From Roseibacterium elongatum DSM 19469 (lineage in GTDB: Bacteria; Pseudomonadota; Alphaproteobacteria; Rhodobacterales; Rhodobacteraceae): 64,000 bases of DNA. The translations under genes were made by a program, and so were the position numbers. The stretch is from assembly GCF_000590925.1 (NCBI RefSeq), contig NZ_CP004372.1, positions 2,027,001 through 2,091,000 on the forward strand, given 5' to 3'. This document shows positions 29,471-38,927 of the stretch, piece by piece. The stretch's first letter is position 1; each line of letters opens with the position of its first letter. Below the pieces are notes generated by a model. The model had not been told where the DNA came from. It did no database searches and was given only the letters and a program-made list of their open reading frames with translations.

Positions 29471-30621
29471 GTGGTGCCTCCTGCCGCGGCGAGGACCGCC
29501 TCGCACGTGATACGGTCCAATTGCATCTCTATCCCTGTCTCCGTGCGCCGTGACGGCAGCACATGCGACGTGAAATCGTGCCCGTACATGGCGGCCATGA
29601 CCTGAAATGTCGTGGTCCGATAGACCGACGCGATCAGGCTGTCGATCCGCAGTGGCCCCTCGCGACGGTGCATCATGTTGGTCAGGGCGCCGCCGTTTTC
29701 GGTGACGATATGGCGCGCCTTGGCAAAGACCGTCTTTTGTTGACCCAATGTCAGCGCGCCGGGGTCGACGCAGTCGAACCCCTGCGCGCACAGCGCGGCG
29801 ACCAGAATGTCATAGCCGCGGGTTGTCCGGCTCGCCTTGGCGTTTTCGTCGCGGACCAGCACGATCCGGGGGCCGATCGCGGTTGGCGGGGCCTCGGCGG
29901 CGATGGCCTCCGACATCCTGTCCCAATGCGGGCGATAGAAGCGATAGGGATCGAGAAGGTAGAGCGATCGGCACCGCACCCGCTGGCCGTAATCCTGCAC
30001 AACGATCGGCCGGCCCGCGGCCAGAGGCGCGTTCAGGATGTCGCGGGTGACCGCGTGGCCGTGAAAGCGGCGTGTCACCAACAGCGGGATACGTGGATCG
30101 ATGCCGAGATCCGCAGCCTCGCACAGGCGGGGATGGAGGCTATAGAACGCGTCGAAAAACGAGCCTTCCCATACATGCTGGAACAGGATCGCCGTTTCCA
30201 CAAATGCCTCGCGGCCCGGATCGGGCGGCGCCGTGCTCGGGGTGGCGGGGGCGACAGCGCGGGCGGTATCAGTGGCGATCTGTTTCGGCAAGTCCAGCGG
30301 TTCGCCATCAAGCAGGATGCCCCGATGGCCCGGTTCGACGATGATATCGCCCTTCAGCAGCCACGCCTCGCGCCGCCTGACGGCAACACTGCGCCAATAG
30401 ACGTCTTGCGCATAGGCAGGGTCGGGCGGCAGGGCGACCTGGTGGCCATCCAGCGCCACACCGGGCATCCAGTCGCATCGCAGCACGGTCTTGCCACGGG
30501 GCGCTGTGGCGGGCGAGAGATCCGGGATCGGCCCGCAGGATCCGGCCGCATCAGGCCATGTCCAGCCCGCGGTGTCGCGCACCGCGTCCAGCGTCGGAAG
30601 ATCCGAAATCGACGGGGTCAT
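29467..30621 (-). CDS. GT61-family glycosyltransferase (DUF563)
   Basis: 384 residues. The C-terminal DUF563 domain (about 215-370) shows RIVLVRDENAKASRTTRGYD, CVDPGALTLGQQKTVFAKARHIVTENGGALTNMM, which is the family hallmark near the acceptor site, and DSLIASVYRT. The N-terminal half is unassigned. It is probably a cytoplasmic transferase for a surface glycan. It leads the epimerase gene with an ATGA overlap, so sugar supply and transfer are coupled. No clear ribosome site is visible ahead of ATG 30621. Confidence 0.78.
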   Translation of the reverse strand: MTPSISDLPTLDAVRDTAGWTWPDAAGSCGPIPDLSPATAPRGKTVLRCDWMPGVALDGHQVALPPDPAYAQDVYWRSVAVRRREAWLLKGDIIVEPGHRGILLDGEPLDLPKQIATDTARAVAPATPSTAPPDPGREAFVETAILFQHVWEGSFFDAFYSLHPRLCEAADLGIDPRIPLLVTRRFHGHAVTRDILNAPLAAGRPIVVQDYGQRVRCRSLYLLDPYRFYRPHWDRMSEAIAAEAPPTAIGPRIVLVRDENAKASRTTRGYDILVAALCAQGFDCVDPGALTLGQQKTVFAKARHIVTENGGALTNMMHRREGPLRIDSLIASVYRTTTFQVMAAMYGHDFTSHVLPSRRTETGIEMQLDRITCEAVLAAAGGTT

Positions 30622-31115
30622 GCGTGGGGTGGGGCCGGGTACTGGATTGCGGGCAAGATCGTCGCCGATGCCAAGGCACCGCTCGTCGGCGCAAAGCGAT
30701 AGGGGCGGACGGGGCCTGACCCGATGCGCTGCGGGTGTGGCCGCAGCCCGTCTGGCGTCATGAAGCGCCCCCGTAGGCCAATATGATCAATGGGTCGTGC
30801 ACCGCGCGCCTCGGTCGCGGTGTCGACGCACGGCCTACAGGCAGTCATTTGCGCGACGCTCCCCCAACGTGTCCATGTCCCAACGGCAGGATTGCCCGAC
30901 ATGCCCCCCAGTTCAAGCGTTGTTTCCCACGGGCCTTGCCGTGCGTCATCGCTCCGGTGCACGCCGCCCGGACCGTCCGGCTGATCGGGCCGCTGCGCGG
31001 AATGTCGCAGAGGGTGGGTGACAAAATCCTTGGCATAAATGTATGCAAAAGTATACAAGGCTGCAAAGCGGTGTCTGCCGTGCCCTCCAGTCATCTGTCA
31101 GTCGGGATCAGGATC
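30622..31115. other. Intergenic region between GT61 gene and acnB
   Basis: No gene supported; several open frames here are antisense or lack family features. The only clear signal is the dyad at 31040-31057 near the acnB start. Confidence 0.5.
31040..31057. promoter_or_regulatory. Candidate operator upstream of acnB
   Basis: TGTATGC and GTATACA separated by AAAA form a palindrome with one mismatch (TGTATAC would be perfect). It ends 58 bases before the acnB ATG, where an operator or promoter would be expected. The TGTATAC half-site looks like a GntR-family site, but this assignment is a guess. Confidence 0.5.
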
Positions 31116-33908
31116 ATGAGCCTTTATCAAGACTATCTTTCGGAAATCGAAACCCGCAAAACCCAAGGTCTCAGCCCCAAGCCGATCGACGATGGCGCGC
31201 TGCTGGACGAAGTGATCGCGCATATCGAAGACCGCGACAGTGCGCATCGCGCGGCCTGCCTGGATTTCTTCATCTACAACACGCTGCCCGGCACCACGAG
31301 TGCGGCGGGTGTCAAGGCGCGGTTCCTCAAGAAGATCATCCTGGGCGAGGCCGACGTTCCCGAGATCACGCGGGCCTTCGCCTTCGAGCTGTTGTCCCAC
31401 ATGAAGGGCGGCCCGTCTGTCGCCGTGCTGCTTGACCTTGCCCTTGGCAAGCAGGCCGACATCGCGCGCGATGCGGCCGAAGTGCTCAAGACCCAGGTCT
31501 TTCTCTACGAGGCCGATACCGACCGCCTGAAAGATGCTTATGCCGTCGGCAACCCGGTGGCCGAGGATATTCTGCGCAGCTATGCCGATGCCGAGTTCTT
31601 CACCAGCCTGCCCGAGGTCGAGGACGAGATCGAGGTCGTGACCTATATCGCCGCCGAAGGCGATATCTCGACCGATCTTCTGTCGCCCGGCAATCAGGCG
31701 CATTCGCGGTCCGACCGCGAATTGCACGGCAAATGCATGATTTCGGAAGAGGCCCAGAAAGAGATCGAGGCGCTCAAGCTGCAGCATCCGGGCAAGCGCG
31801 TGATGCTGATCGCCGAAAAGGGGACGATGGGCGTCGGGTCCTCGCGCATGTCGGGGGTCAACAATGTTGCGCTGTGGACGGGCAAACCCGCCTCGCCCTA
31901 TGTGCCCTTCGTCAATTACGCCCCGGTCGTGGCGGGCACCAACGGTATTTCGCCGATCTTTCTGACCACGGTGGGCGTGACGGGCGGCATCGGCGTCGAC
32001 CTCAGGAACTGGGTCAAGAAGCTGGACGAAAACGGCAAGCCGATCCTCGGCAATGACGGCAATCCGATCCTCGAGCAGAAGTATTCGGTCGCCACGGGCA
32101 CGGTGCTGAGGATCGACACCCGCAAGAAACGGCTGCTGAGCGAGGATGGCACCACCGAGTTGGCCGACCTGTCCGACAGCTTTACCCCGCAGAAGATGGA
32201 GTTCATGAAGGCCGGCAGTTCCTATGCCATCGTCTTTGGCAAGATGCTCCAGACCTTCGCCTGCGAGACGCTGGGTGTTCCGCTTAAATCTGCATTCGCG
32301 CCGGCGCGCGAGATCAGCCACGAGGGGCAGGGCCTGACCGCGGTGGAAAAGATCTTCAACGCCAATGCACGCGGCAACACGCCGGGCAAGCCGTTGCATG
32401 CGGGCTCGGACGTGCGGGTGAAGGTCAACATCGTCGGCAGCCAGGACACCACCGGGCTGATGACCAGCCAGGAGCTCGAGGCGATGGCGGCCACCGTCAT
32501 CTCGCCCTCGGTCGATGGCGCGTTCCAGTCGGGTTGCCACACCGCCTCGGTCTGGGATCTCAAGGCGCAGGCCAACACGCCGCGACTGATGGCCTTCATG
32601 CACAAGTTCGGCCTGATCACCGCCCGCGACCCCAAGGGGGTGTATCATCCGATGACGGACGTGATCCACAAGGTGCTGAACGACATCACCGTGGATGACT
32701 GGGCGATCATCATTGGCGGCGACAGTCACACGCGCATGTCCAAGGGCGTGGCGTTCGGTGCGGATTCGGGCACGGTTGCCCTGGCGCTGGCCACGGGCGA
32801 GGCGACGATGCCGATCCCGGAGTCGGTCAAGGTGACCTTCAAGGGCACGATGGCCGCGCACATGGATTTCCGCGATGTGGTCCACGCAACCCAGGCGCAG
32901 ATGTTGGCGCAACACGGCGACAACGTGTTCCAGGGGCGCGTGATCGAGGTGCATATCGGCACGCTTCTGGCCGATCAGGCCTTTACCTTTACCGACTGGA
33001 CGGCCGAGATGAAGGCCAAGGCATCGATCTGCATTTCGAATGACGAGACGCTGATCGAAAGCCTGCAGATCGCCAAGTCGCGCATTCAGGGCATGATCGA
33101 TGCCGGCATGGACAATGACGTGCAGATGCTGGCGGGCCTGATCGAGATCGCCGACCGGCGTATCGCGCAGATCCGCTCGGGCGAAAAACCGGCGCTCCGG
33201 CCCGATGACAACGCGCAGTATTTCGCCGAGGTCGTCGTCGACCTCGACCAGATCGCCGAGCCGATGATCGCCGACCCCGATGTCAGCAACCCCGATCCGT
33301 CCCGGCGCTACACCCATGACACGATCCGCCCCATCTCGTATTACGGGGCGCAGAAAAAGGTCGACCTGGGGTTTGTGGGGTCCTGCATGGTCCACAAGGG
33401 CGACATCAAGATCGTGGCCCAGATGCTGCGCAACCTCGAAGCCGCGCATGGCGAGGTCGCGTTCAAGGCGCCTCTCGTGGTCGCCGCGCCGACCTACAAC
33501 ATCATCGACGAGTTGAAGGCCGAGGGCGACTGGGCAATCCTGCAGAAATATTGCGGGTTCGAGTTCGACGACGCCGCCCCCAAGACCAAGGCGCGGACGG
33601 AATACGACAATATCCTCTATCTCGAGCGTCCGGGCTGCAACCTGTGCATGGGCAATCAGGAAAAGGCCGAAAAGGGCGACACGGTGCTGGCGACCTCGAC
33701 CCGGTTGTTCCAGGGCCGCGTGGTGGCCGATTCCGAGACCAAGAAGGGCGAGTCGCTGCTCGGGTCCACGCCGGTTGTGGTGCTGTCCGCCATCCTGGGC
33801 CGCACGCCGACGCTGGAGGAATACAAATCCGCCGTCGAGGGGATCGACCTGACCAAATTCGCGCCGCCGGTCCAGAAACCGATGGACAGCCTGTCGGTGC
33901 ATTTCTGA
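31116..33908 (+). CDS. acnB: Aconitate hydratase B
   Basis: 930 residues. Converts citrate to isocitrate (and 2-methyl-cis-aconitate to methylisocitrate) in the cytoplasm using a [4Fe-4S] cluster. Seen: the AcnB-only HEAT-like N-terminal domain (LDFFIYNTLPGTTSAAGVKARFL, residues about 50-160), swivel domain, then the catalytic part with DSHTRMSKG and the cluster cysteines C757 (GSCMVHKG), C841 and C844 (GCNLCMG). Start ATG 31116 has CAGGA five bases upstream; the longer open frame upstream carries no homology. It stands alone between glycan and cobalamin genes. Many alphaproteobacteria rely on AcnA, so AcnB is notable but not rare in this family. Confidence 0.95.
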   Translation: MSLYQDYLSEIETRKTQGLSPKPIDDGALLDEVIAHIEDRDSAHRAACLDFFIYNTLPGTTSAAGVKARFLKKIILGEADVPEITRAFAFELLSHMKGGPSVAVLLDLALGKQADIARDAAEVLKTQVFLYEADTDRLKDAYAVGNPVAEDILRSYADAEFFTSLPEVEDEIEVVTYIAAEGDISTDLLSPGNQAHSRSDRELHGKCMISEEAQKEIEALKLQHPGKRVMLIAEKGTMGVGSSRMSGVNNVALWTGKPASPYVPFVNYAPVVAGTNGISPIFLTTVGVTGGIGVDLRNWVKKLDENGKPILGNDGNPILEQKYSVATGTVLRIDTRKKRLLSEDGTTELADLSDSFTPQKMEFMKAGSSYAIVFGKMLQTFACETLGVPLKSAFAPAREISHEGQGLTAVEKIFNANARGNTPGKPLHAGSDVRVKVNIVGSQDTTGLMTSQELEAMAATVISPSVDGAFQSGCHTASVWDLKAQANTPRLMAFMHKFGLITARDPKGVYHPMTDVIHKVLNDITVDDWAIIIGGDSHTRMSKGVAFGADSGTVALALATGEATMPIPESVKVTFKGTMAAHMDFRDVVHATQAQMLAQHGDNVFQGRVIEVHIGTLLADQAFTFTDWTAEMKAKASICISNDETLIESLQIAKSRIQGMIDAGMDNDVQMLAGLIEIADRRIAQIRSGEKPALRPDDNAQYFAEVVVDLDQIAEPMIADPDVSNPDPSRRYTHDTIRPISYYGAQKKVDLGFVGSCMVHKGDIKIVAQMLRNLEAAHGEVAFKAPLVVAAPTYNIIDELKAEGDWAILQKYCGFEFDDAAPKTKARTEYDNILYLERPGCNLCMGNQEKAEKGDTVLATSTRLFQGRVVADSETKKGESLLGSTPVVVLSAILGRTPTLEEYKSAVEGIDLTKFAPPVQKPMDSLSVHF

Positions 33909-33922
33909 ACGGCTAAAAGATC

Positions 33923-33951
33923 GGGGCGCGCGTGCAGGTGCATGGCGCCCC
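33923..33951 (+). terminator. Hairpin after acnB, weak terminator candidate
   Basis: GGGGCGC (33923-33929) pairs with GCGCCCC (33945-33951), 14 bases after the acnB stop. The loop is long and no T run follows, so it may be a processing or stability element rather than an intrinsic terminator. Confidence 0.4.
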
Positions 33952-34016
33952 GTAAATCGTGGCGCGCCACGGCAGGTGCGGTCGGGGTCTCAGGCTATGC
34001 TGTCCCCGGTTGCGGT

Positions 34017-34364
34017 TCAGCCTTCGAGGTCGTCGTCACCGTGCGGCTTGGGGCGGCGTGTCGGTGGCTCGGTCTGCGGGTTGCCCGACCACGGCACGGG
34101 GTATTCCAGCCAACGCTGCACGAAATTCCACGATTGGTGATAGCCGTCATGCGGCAGCGTGCAGGCCGAGCAATCCTTGCGCGTCACACCGTTCTTGTCG
34201 GTGAAAACCTCGTACGGGCCGGGGCATTCATAGGCGATCAGCGGGCAATAGCAGAACAGGCAGTTGAACTCACGCTGCACGCCCTTGTGGCAGGGCAGAA
34301 ACGGGCAGGACGTGTTGGTGAAGCCCTTGAACGCCTCGTTCTTGGTCATGTCCTTGGGTTGCAT
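34017..34364 (-). CDS. Cysteine-rich small-domain protein associated with cobalamin genes
   Basis: 115 residues with at least eight Cys in the first 75: FTNTSCPFLPCHKGVQREFNC, LFCYCPL, YECPGPY and DCSACTLPHDG. This is the cysteine-rich small domain (PF04071 type), a probable metal-binding domain often found beside or fused to cobalamin genes. The end is disordered and rich in Pro and charged residues. It lies 158 bases downstream of cobB on the same strand. Exact role unknown; zinc or iron-sulfur binding is possible. Confidence 0.8.
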   Translation of the reverse strand: MQPKDMTKNEAFKGFTNTSCPFLPCHKGVQREFNCLFCYCPLIAYECPGPYEVFTDKNGVTRKDCSACTLPHDGYHQSWNFVQRWLEYPVPWSGNPQTEPPTRRPKPHGDDDLEG

Positions 34365-34522
34365 CGCGTTTCCTTCTGATCCTGTCGGTGCCGTCCGGCG
34401 TGGCTGCCGCTAAGATAAACCGCCGATCCAGCGCGTCGAGAGGGTTTTGCCCGCGGGCGGCCCGGTTTTCGGAGCCGGGGATCGGTGCGCCCCGGCCGCG
34501 GTCCTCCGTCGCCGGCCGGCGT

Positions 34523-35896
34523 TCAGGCCGCAGCCGCGATCAGATGGAAGAAACTTCCGGTGACCGTACCACGCGCCGAGCCGGTTTCGGGCACCGGGTT
34601 GCCTTGCGCATCGCGGATCCGCGCCAGCGGCGCATCGCGCGGATCGAGCAGGGTGGCATAGTGAAACTCATGCCCGAACAGCCGCGCGCCCGGCGCCTGA
34701 CCCGGTATCGGGGCGACCAGTTCGGCGCGGCGATAGCCCAGATGCAGGCGCCGCTGGCGAAAGCTGGTAGCATGGCGCAAAAGCCCCAGCATCCGGTGGC
34801 GCACGCCCTGTGCATCGATCAGCGCCTCGCCCAGCACCATGTAGCCGCCGCATTCCCCGTGGACGGGGCGCGTCTGGGCAAATCGGGTCACGCCCGCGCG
34901 GAACGTATCGCAGGCGGCCAGCCGCCCGGCGTGAAGTTCGGGGTAGCCGCCGGGCAGCCAGACGAGATCGGCCGAGGGGTCGGGCGCCTCGTCGGCCAGG
35001 GGCGAAAACGGCAGGATTTCGGCCCCCGCCCGGCGCCATCCCTCGATCAGGTGGGGATAGGCAAAGGAGAAGGCGGCATCCCGCGCGAAGGCGATCCTTT
35101 GGGCCGGCGGCGCGGGCCAGGCCCCAGCGCCCTGCGCGCCGCCCGACCGGGCGGTGGCCACCAGGCCGGCGAGATCGACATGGTCGCGCAGAAAGGCCCC
35201 CAGGCGCGACAGCACCAGCTCGAGGTCGGGCTGTTCCTCGGCCTGCACCAGGCCCAGATGCCGCGACGGCAGTGCAAGGTCGCTGCGTCGGGGCAGCGCG
35301 CCGAACACGGTGATGCCGAGCCGCGCCATTTCCTCGCGGATCATCATCTCGTGCCGGGCGCCGGCGACATGGTTGAGGATCACCCCGGCCAGTGGCGGCG
35401 CGTCGGGGTGGCGGGCCAGCCCGTAGGCAATGGCCGCCGCCGTCTGCGCCTGGCCCGCGACATCCAGGACCAGCACGGCCGGCCATCCGAACCGCGTGGC
35501 CACCTCGGCGCTTGATCCGCGCCCGGCAACACCCGGTGCAGCGCTGCCATCGTACAGGCCCATCGCGCCCTCGGACAGCACCAGATCGGCCCCGGCGGCC
35601 GCACTCAGCACCGCGTCGACCAGCGGCGCGTCCATCGCCCAGAGGTCGAGATTGTAGGACGGGCGCGTGCCCGCGGCGGTATGAAAGCCCGGGTCGATGT
35701 AATCCGGGCCGTTCTTGAAGGCTTGCACCGTCATCCCGTCGTCGCGCAGCGCCCGCAACAGCCCTAGCGTCACGGTGGTTTTCCCGATCCCCGACGCGGG
35801 CGCCGCGATCACCAGCCCCGGCGGTGGGGCGTGGCGCAAATCCTCCGCCAGGGCCTGCGGCGGCATGTCAGTTCCGGGTTCGACGGCCTCGCCCAT
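34523..35896 (-). CDS. cobB: Cobyrinate/hydrogenobyrinate a,c-diamide synthase, copy 1
   Basis: 457 residues. Amidates the a and c carboxylates of hydrogenobyrinate using glutamine and ATP. Seen: P-loop APASGIGKTT, KNGPDYIDPGFH, SEGAMGLYDG, then the glutaminase part with [10 protein letters not shown] and the nucleophile Cys in VHGECGGYM, and the closing GSFFHLIA. I chose ATG 35896, with AGGAG eight bases upstream. A second cobB lies in the main cluster at 61287; the two proteins share a long identical stretch around [19 protein letters not shown]. This copy is grouped with the Cys-rich small protein, not with the main operon. Confidence 0.9.
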   Translation of the reverse strand: MGEAVEPGTDMPPQALAEDLRHAPPPGLVIAAPASGIGKTTVTLGLLRALRDDGMTVQAFKNGPDYIDPGFHTAAGTRPSYNLDLWAMDAPLVDAVLSAAAGADLVLSEGAMGLYDGSAAPGVAGRGSSAEVATRFGWPAVLVLDVAGQAQTAAAIAYGLARHPDAPPLAGVILNHVAGARHEMMIREEMARLGITVFGALPRRSDLALPSRHLGLVQAEEQPDLELVLSRLGAFLRDHVDLAGLVATARSGGAQGAGAWPAPPAQRIAFARDAAFSFAYPHLIEGWRRAGAEILPFSPLADEAPDPSADLVWLPGGYPELHAGRLAACDTFRAGVTRFAQTRPVHGECGGYMVLGEALIDAQGVRHRMLGLLRHATSFRQRRLHLGYRRAELVAPIPGQAPGARLFGHEFHYATLLDPRDAPLARIRDAQGNPVPETGSARGTVTGSFFHLIAAAA

Positions 35897-36171
35897 TCGG
35901 AGTGCTCCTGACCTGTCAGATGCTTTCGGACCGCGAAAGGTCGTTCGCTTCACGTGCGGTTGCGTTTTGCCGGTTCACATGTCTCGCGCGGGTGACTGTC
36001 TGGGGTCTTGCCATGCCGGACCGGCCACCTCAGATGGGTGGGCTTGGCACAAGCTGTCAAGGGGCGGCGGGCGTGCAGCGACAGCATGACCGGGGGCGCC
36101 CGGCAGGGGGGTTCCTTCTGTCCCCGATGCGGTGCAGAAAGCCTGTAGCAGTCAAGCAAGGAGAGACCAGC
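35897..36171. other. Divergent intergenic region cobB / SDR
   Basis: 275 bases between divergent genes. Nothing beyond the ribosome sites of the two genes is clear; a search by eye for a second cobalamin riboswitch was negative. Confidence 0.4.
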
Positions 36172-36879
36172 ATGGCGGATCGCATCGCAATCACGGGCGC
36201 AGCGGGTGGAATCGGACGTGTCACCGCCAAGACCCTGCGCTCGGCCGGGTATGACGTTTTGCTCATCGACAGGCCGGGGCCCGCGCTCGACGATCTTGCC
36301 GCGCCGCTGGACTCGCCGGTCGTGCCGCTCGAGGCCGCCGGGGTCGAGGCCGCTCGCGCCGCGCTGGCCACGGTCGACGGGCCGATCTACGGGCTGGTCC
36401 ATCTGGCCGGGGTAATGCCCCCCGATCCCGATCTCGCCGACACGCCCGAGATCTGGCAGCGCGCGATGGCCGACAACCTGTCGAACGCCTACGACTTTGC
36501 CACCGCGATGGAAGAGCGTCTTCCCCCCGGCCGGATGGGGCGCATGGTGTTCGCCTCGTCGGTGGCGTTTCGGCGCGGAGCAGGGGATTACGTCGCCTAT
36601 TCGGCGGCCAAGGCCGGCCTGGTCGGGATGACCCGCGCCCTGGCGCGGCGCCTGCGCCGGCGCGCGACCGTCAACGCAATCGCGCCGGGCGTCATCATGA
36701 CCGACATGTCGGTGCCGTTGATCACCGAGGCCAAGGATCGCCTGATCTCCGAAATCCCGCTGGGTCGGTTCGGCGCCGCCGAAGAGGTCGCGCCCGCGAT
36801 TCGCTTTCTGCTGGGCTGGGAGGCCGGCTATATTACCGGCCAGACCCTCAATATCGACGGCGGCATGTCTATGAATTGA
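36172..36879 (+). CDS. Short-chain dehydrogenase/reductase, substrate unknown
   Basis: 235 residues, classical SDR size. Seen: cofactor motif GAAGGIGRV, the Asp of LLIDRPGP that favours NAD, catalytic Ser in VFASSVAF and YVAYSAAK with the Tyr-x3-Lys pair, and a FabG-like ending TLNIDGGMSMN. The start has AGGAGA seven bases upstream. It is next to bchE (same strand, 126 bases upstream) but the FNR and PpsR boxes lie between them, so they need not be co-transcribed. No cobalamin or bacteriochlorophyll reaction obviously requires it. Confidence 0.88.
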   Translation: MADRIAITGAAGGIGRVTAKTLRSAGYDVLLIDRPGPALDDLAAPLDSPVVPLEAAGVEAARAALATVDGPIYGLVHLAGVMPPDPDLADTPEIWQRAMADNLSNAYDFATAMEERLPPGRMGRMVFASSVAFRRGAGDYVAYSAAKAGLVGMTRALARRLRRRATVNAIAPGVIMTDMSVPLITEAKDRLISEIPLGRFGAAEEVAPAIRFLLGWEAGYITGQTLNIDGGMSMN

Positions 36880-36898
36880 TGCTGCGGCGCGCCTGCGC

Positions 36899-36912
36899 TT
36901 GATTCATGTCAA
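36899..36912 (+). promoter_or_regulatory. FNR/FnrL-type box upstream of bchE
   Basis: TTGATTCATGTCAA matches the FNR consensus TTGAT-N4-ATCAA with one mismatch, 94 bases before the bchE ATG. FnrL is known to activate bchE in purple bacteria when oxygen falls, which fits an oxygen-independent enzyme. Confidence 0.75.
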
Positions 36913-36931
36913 TTTCCCCGACGCATCGATC

Positions 36932-36949
36932 TGTCAAGTTTGCCTGACA
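36932..36949 (+). promoter_or_regulatory. PpsR/CrtJ-type box upstream of bchE
   Basis: TGT-N12-ACA with the extended dyad TGTCA...TGACA, the consensus site of the photosynthesis repressor PpsR/CrtJ. It lies 57 bases before the ATG, so binding would cover the promoter. Confidence 0.78.
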
Positions 36950-37005
36950 ACTGTCCGCGTGAACATTGACCGGCGCCTCTGGACCGCGCCGAGGAGGAAC
37001 CGCCG

Positions 37006-38853
37006 ATGCGCATTGTCCTGATTCATCCGAACTATCATTCCGGCGGCGCCGAGATCGCCGGGAAATGGTCGCCCGCCTGGGTCGCCTACCTTGCGGGGTT
37101 CCTGAAATCGGGTGGGTATACCGACATCCGCTTCATCGATGCGATGACCGACGACCTGACCGAGGATCAACTCCGCGCCGAACTGGCCAAGGAAGATCAT
37201 ATCGACGTCATCGGCTGCACCGCCATGACGCCCTCGATCTACAAGGCCGAGCGCGCGCTCGAGATCGCCAAGGAAATGCACCCCGAGGCGGTGTGCTTGC
37301 TGGGCGGTATCCACGGCACCTTCATGTACAACCAGGTGCTGAAAGAGGCCCCCTGGATCGACGCCGTGGTCCGCGGCGAGGGCGAAGCGGTCATGCTGAA
37401 CCTGGTCGAGTCGGTCCATGCCGGGCGCTGGCCCAACGATCGCGGGCAGATCAGCGGCATCGCCTATCGCGAGGGCGACAAGGTGATCGCGACCAAACCC
37501 GAACCGCCGATCAAGAATGTCGATTCGATCGTGGCCGACTGGTCGGTGCTGGACTGGCCGAAATACATCTACATCCCGCTGAACGTGCGCGTCGCGACGC
37601 CGACGATGTCGCGTGGCTGCCCCTTTACCTGTTCCTTCTGCTCGCAGTGGAAATTCTGGCGCGACTACCGCGTGCGCGACCCCAAGCTGGTGGTCGACGA
37701 GATCGAGCACCTGATGAAAGAGCACAAGGTGGGCTTTTTCATCCTCGCCGACGAGGAGCCGACCATCAACAAGAAGGCTTTCGTCGCCTTCTGCCAGGAA
37801 TTGATCGACCGCGATCTGGGTATTCACTGGGGCATCAACACCCGCGTGTCCGACATCCTGCGCGATGAAGAGGATCTGCCCTTCTACCGCAAGGCCGGCC
37901 TGATCCACATCTCGCTGGGCACCGAGGCGGCGGCACAGCTGAATCTCGACCTGTTCAACAAGGAAACCTCGGTCGCCGAGAACAAGAAGGCGATCCGTTT
38001 GCTGCGCGAGAACGGCATTGTCACCGAGGCCCAGTTCATCATGGGCATCGACAGCGAAACCCCCGAGACCATCAACGAGACCTACGAAATGGTCATGGAC
38101 TGGGGTGCCGACATGGCCAACTGGTCGATGTTCACGCCCTGGCCCTATTCCGACCTCTACCGCGAGATGGAGGACAAGGTCGAAGTCTTCGATTTCGAGA
38201 AATACAACTTCGTCACGCCGATCATGAAGCCCAAGAACATGGACCGGGGCGAGTTGCTGGACGCGGTGATGAACAACTATCGCCGATTCTACATGCGCCG
38301 GTCGCTGTTCCACTATCCGTGGCAGAAGGATCCGCTGAAGCGGCGCTACCTGCTGGGCTGCCTCAAGGCCTTCATCAAGAGTGCGCTGGAACGCAAGTTC
38401 TATGACTTGGGCAAGTTCGGCTACTGGGGGCCGCAGACCATCAAGAAGCTCAAGTGGAATTTCGACAGCACCAAGAAGCTGGATGAAAAGGTCGATTTCG
38501 GCGACGTGAACGCCTGGAAGGCGCGCACCAAGCGCAAGGAAGAAGAAGCCGAGGCGCGCATGAAGGCCGCCGAGGAAGGTCTGGGCCTGAGCAATGGCGC
38601 GGCCAAGGCCCCGGCCAATGGTGCGGTCAAGCGGCCCCTGTCCGAGGACGAGCGTGCCGAGGTGGTGGCCGATCTGCGGGCCCGAGAGAAAGCCCTGGCC
38701 GCAGCGGCCTGTGGCGGCGGCGGCGATCAGCAGATGTCCGAGGAAGATATGGACGCCGCACTGTCACGTGTCCATGCCGCCACGGCCAATCCCAGCCAGG
38801 TGGCCGGCAACCCGCAAATGGACGAAGAAGAACAGGAAGCCGCGCTGCGCTGA
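37006..38853 (+). CDS. bchE: Anaerobic Mg-protoporphyrin IX monomethyl ester cyclase BchE
   Basis: 615 residues. Forms the isocyclic E ring of bacteriochlorophyll without oxygen, as a cobalamin-dependent radical SAM enzyme. Seen: N-terminal B12-binding-like domain (residues 1-140, with [14 protein letters not shown] and [12 protein letters not shown]), radical SAM motif C205-x3-C209-x2-C212 in [13 protein letters not shown], then EEPTINK and [15 protein letters not shown]. The last 110 residues are charged and Ala/Gly-rich, longer than usual, with the odd cluster [16 protein letters not shown] sits seven bases before ATG. Preceded by FNR and PpsR sites. No other bch gene is in the window, but cobalamin genes flank it, and BchE needs cobalamin. 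Confidence 0.97.
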   Translation: MRIVLIHPNYHSGGAEIAGKWSPAWVAYLAGFLKSGGYTDIRFIDAMTDDLTEDQLRAELAKEDHIDVIGCTAMTPSIYKAERALEIAKEMHPEAVCLLGGIHGTFMYNQVLKEAPWIDAVVRGEGEAVMLNLVESVHAGRWPNDRGQISGIAYREGDKVIATKPEPPIKNVDSIVADWSVLDWPKYIYIPLNVRVATPTMSRGCPFTCSFCSQWKFWRDYRVRDPKLVVDEIEHLMKEHKVGFFILADEEPTINKKAFVAFCQELIDRDLGIHWGINTRVSDILRDEEDLPFYRKAGLIHISLGTEAAAQLNLDLFNKETSVAENKKAIRLLRENGIVTEAQFIMGIDSETPETINETYEMVMDWGADMANWSMFTPWPYSDLYREMEDKVEVFDFEKYNFVTPIMKPKNMDRGELLDAVMNNYRRFYMRRSLFHYPWQKDPLKRRYLLGCLKAFIKSALERKFYDLGKFGYWGPQTIKKLKWNFDSTKKLDEKVDFGDVNAWKARTKRKEEEAEARMKAAEEGLGLSNGAAKAPANGAVKRPLSEDERAEVVADLRAREKALAAAACGGGGDQQMSEEDMDAALSRVHAATANPSQVAGNPQMDEEEQEAALR

Positions 38854-38885
38854 GGCGCGGCGCGCCTGACCCGTTGCAAAAGGGG

Positions 38886-38912
38886 GCGCCCGGCAATCGC
38901 CGGGCGCTTTGC
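38886..38912 (+). terminator. Bidirectional terminator between bchE and pduO
   Basis: Perfect nine-base stem GCGCCCGGC/GCCGGGCGC with loop AATC, followed by TTTGCGTT on the plus strand; on the minus strand CCCCCTTTT follows. It separates convergent bchE and the adenosyltransferase gene. Confidence 0.85.
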
Positions 38913-38927
38913 GTTGTCAGTCGCGTG

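Noticed and set aside
31098..33902. 934-residue open frame antisense to acnB
   Set aside because: Mirror of a highly conserved gene, His/Arg/Asp-rich without domains.
36150..36175. Partial B12-box-like string AAGGAGAGACCAGC
   Set aside because: It is the ribosome site of the SDR gene; the other conserved riboswitch segments are absent upstream on either strand.
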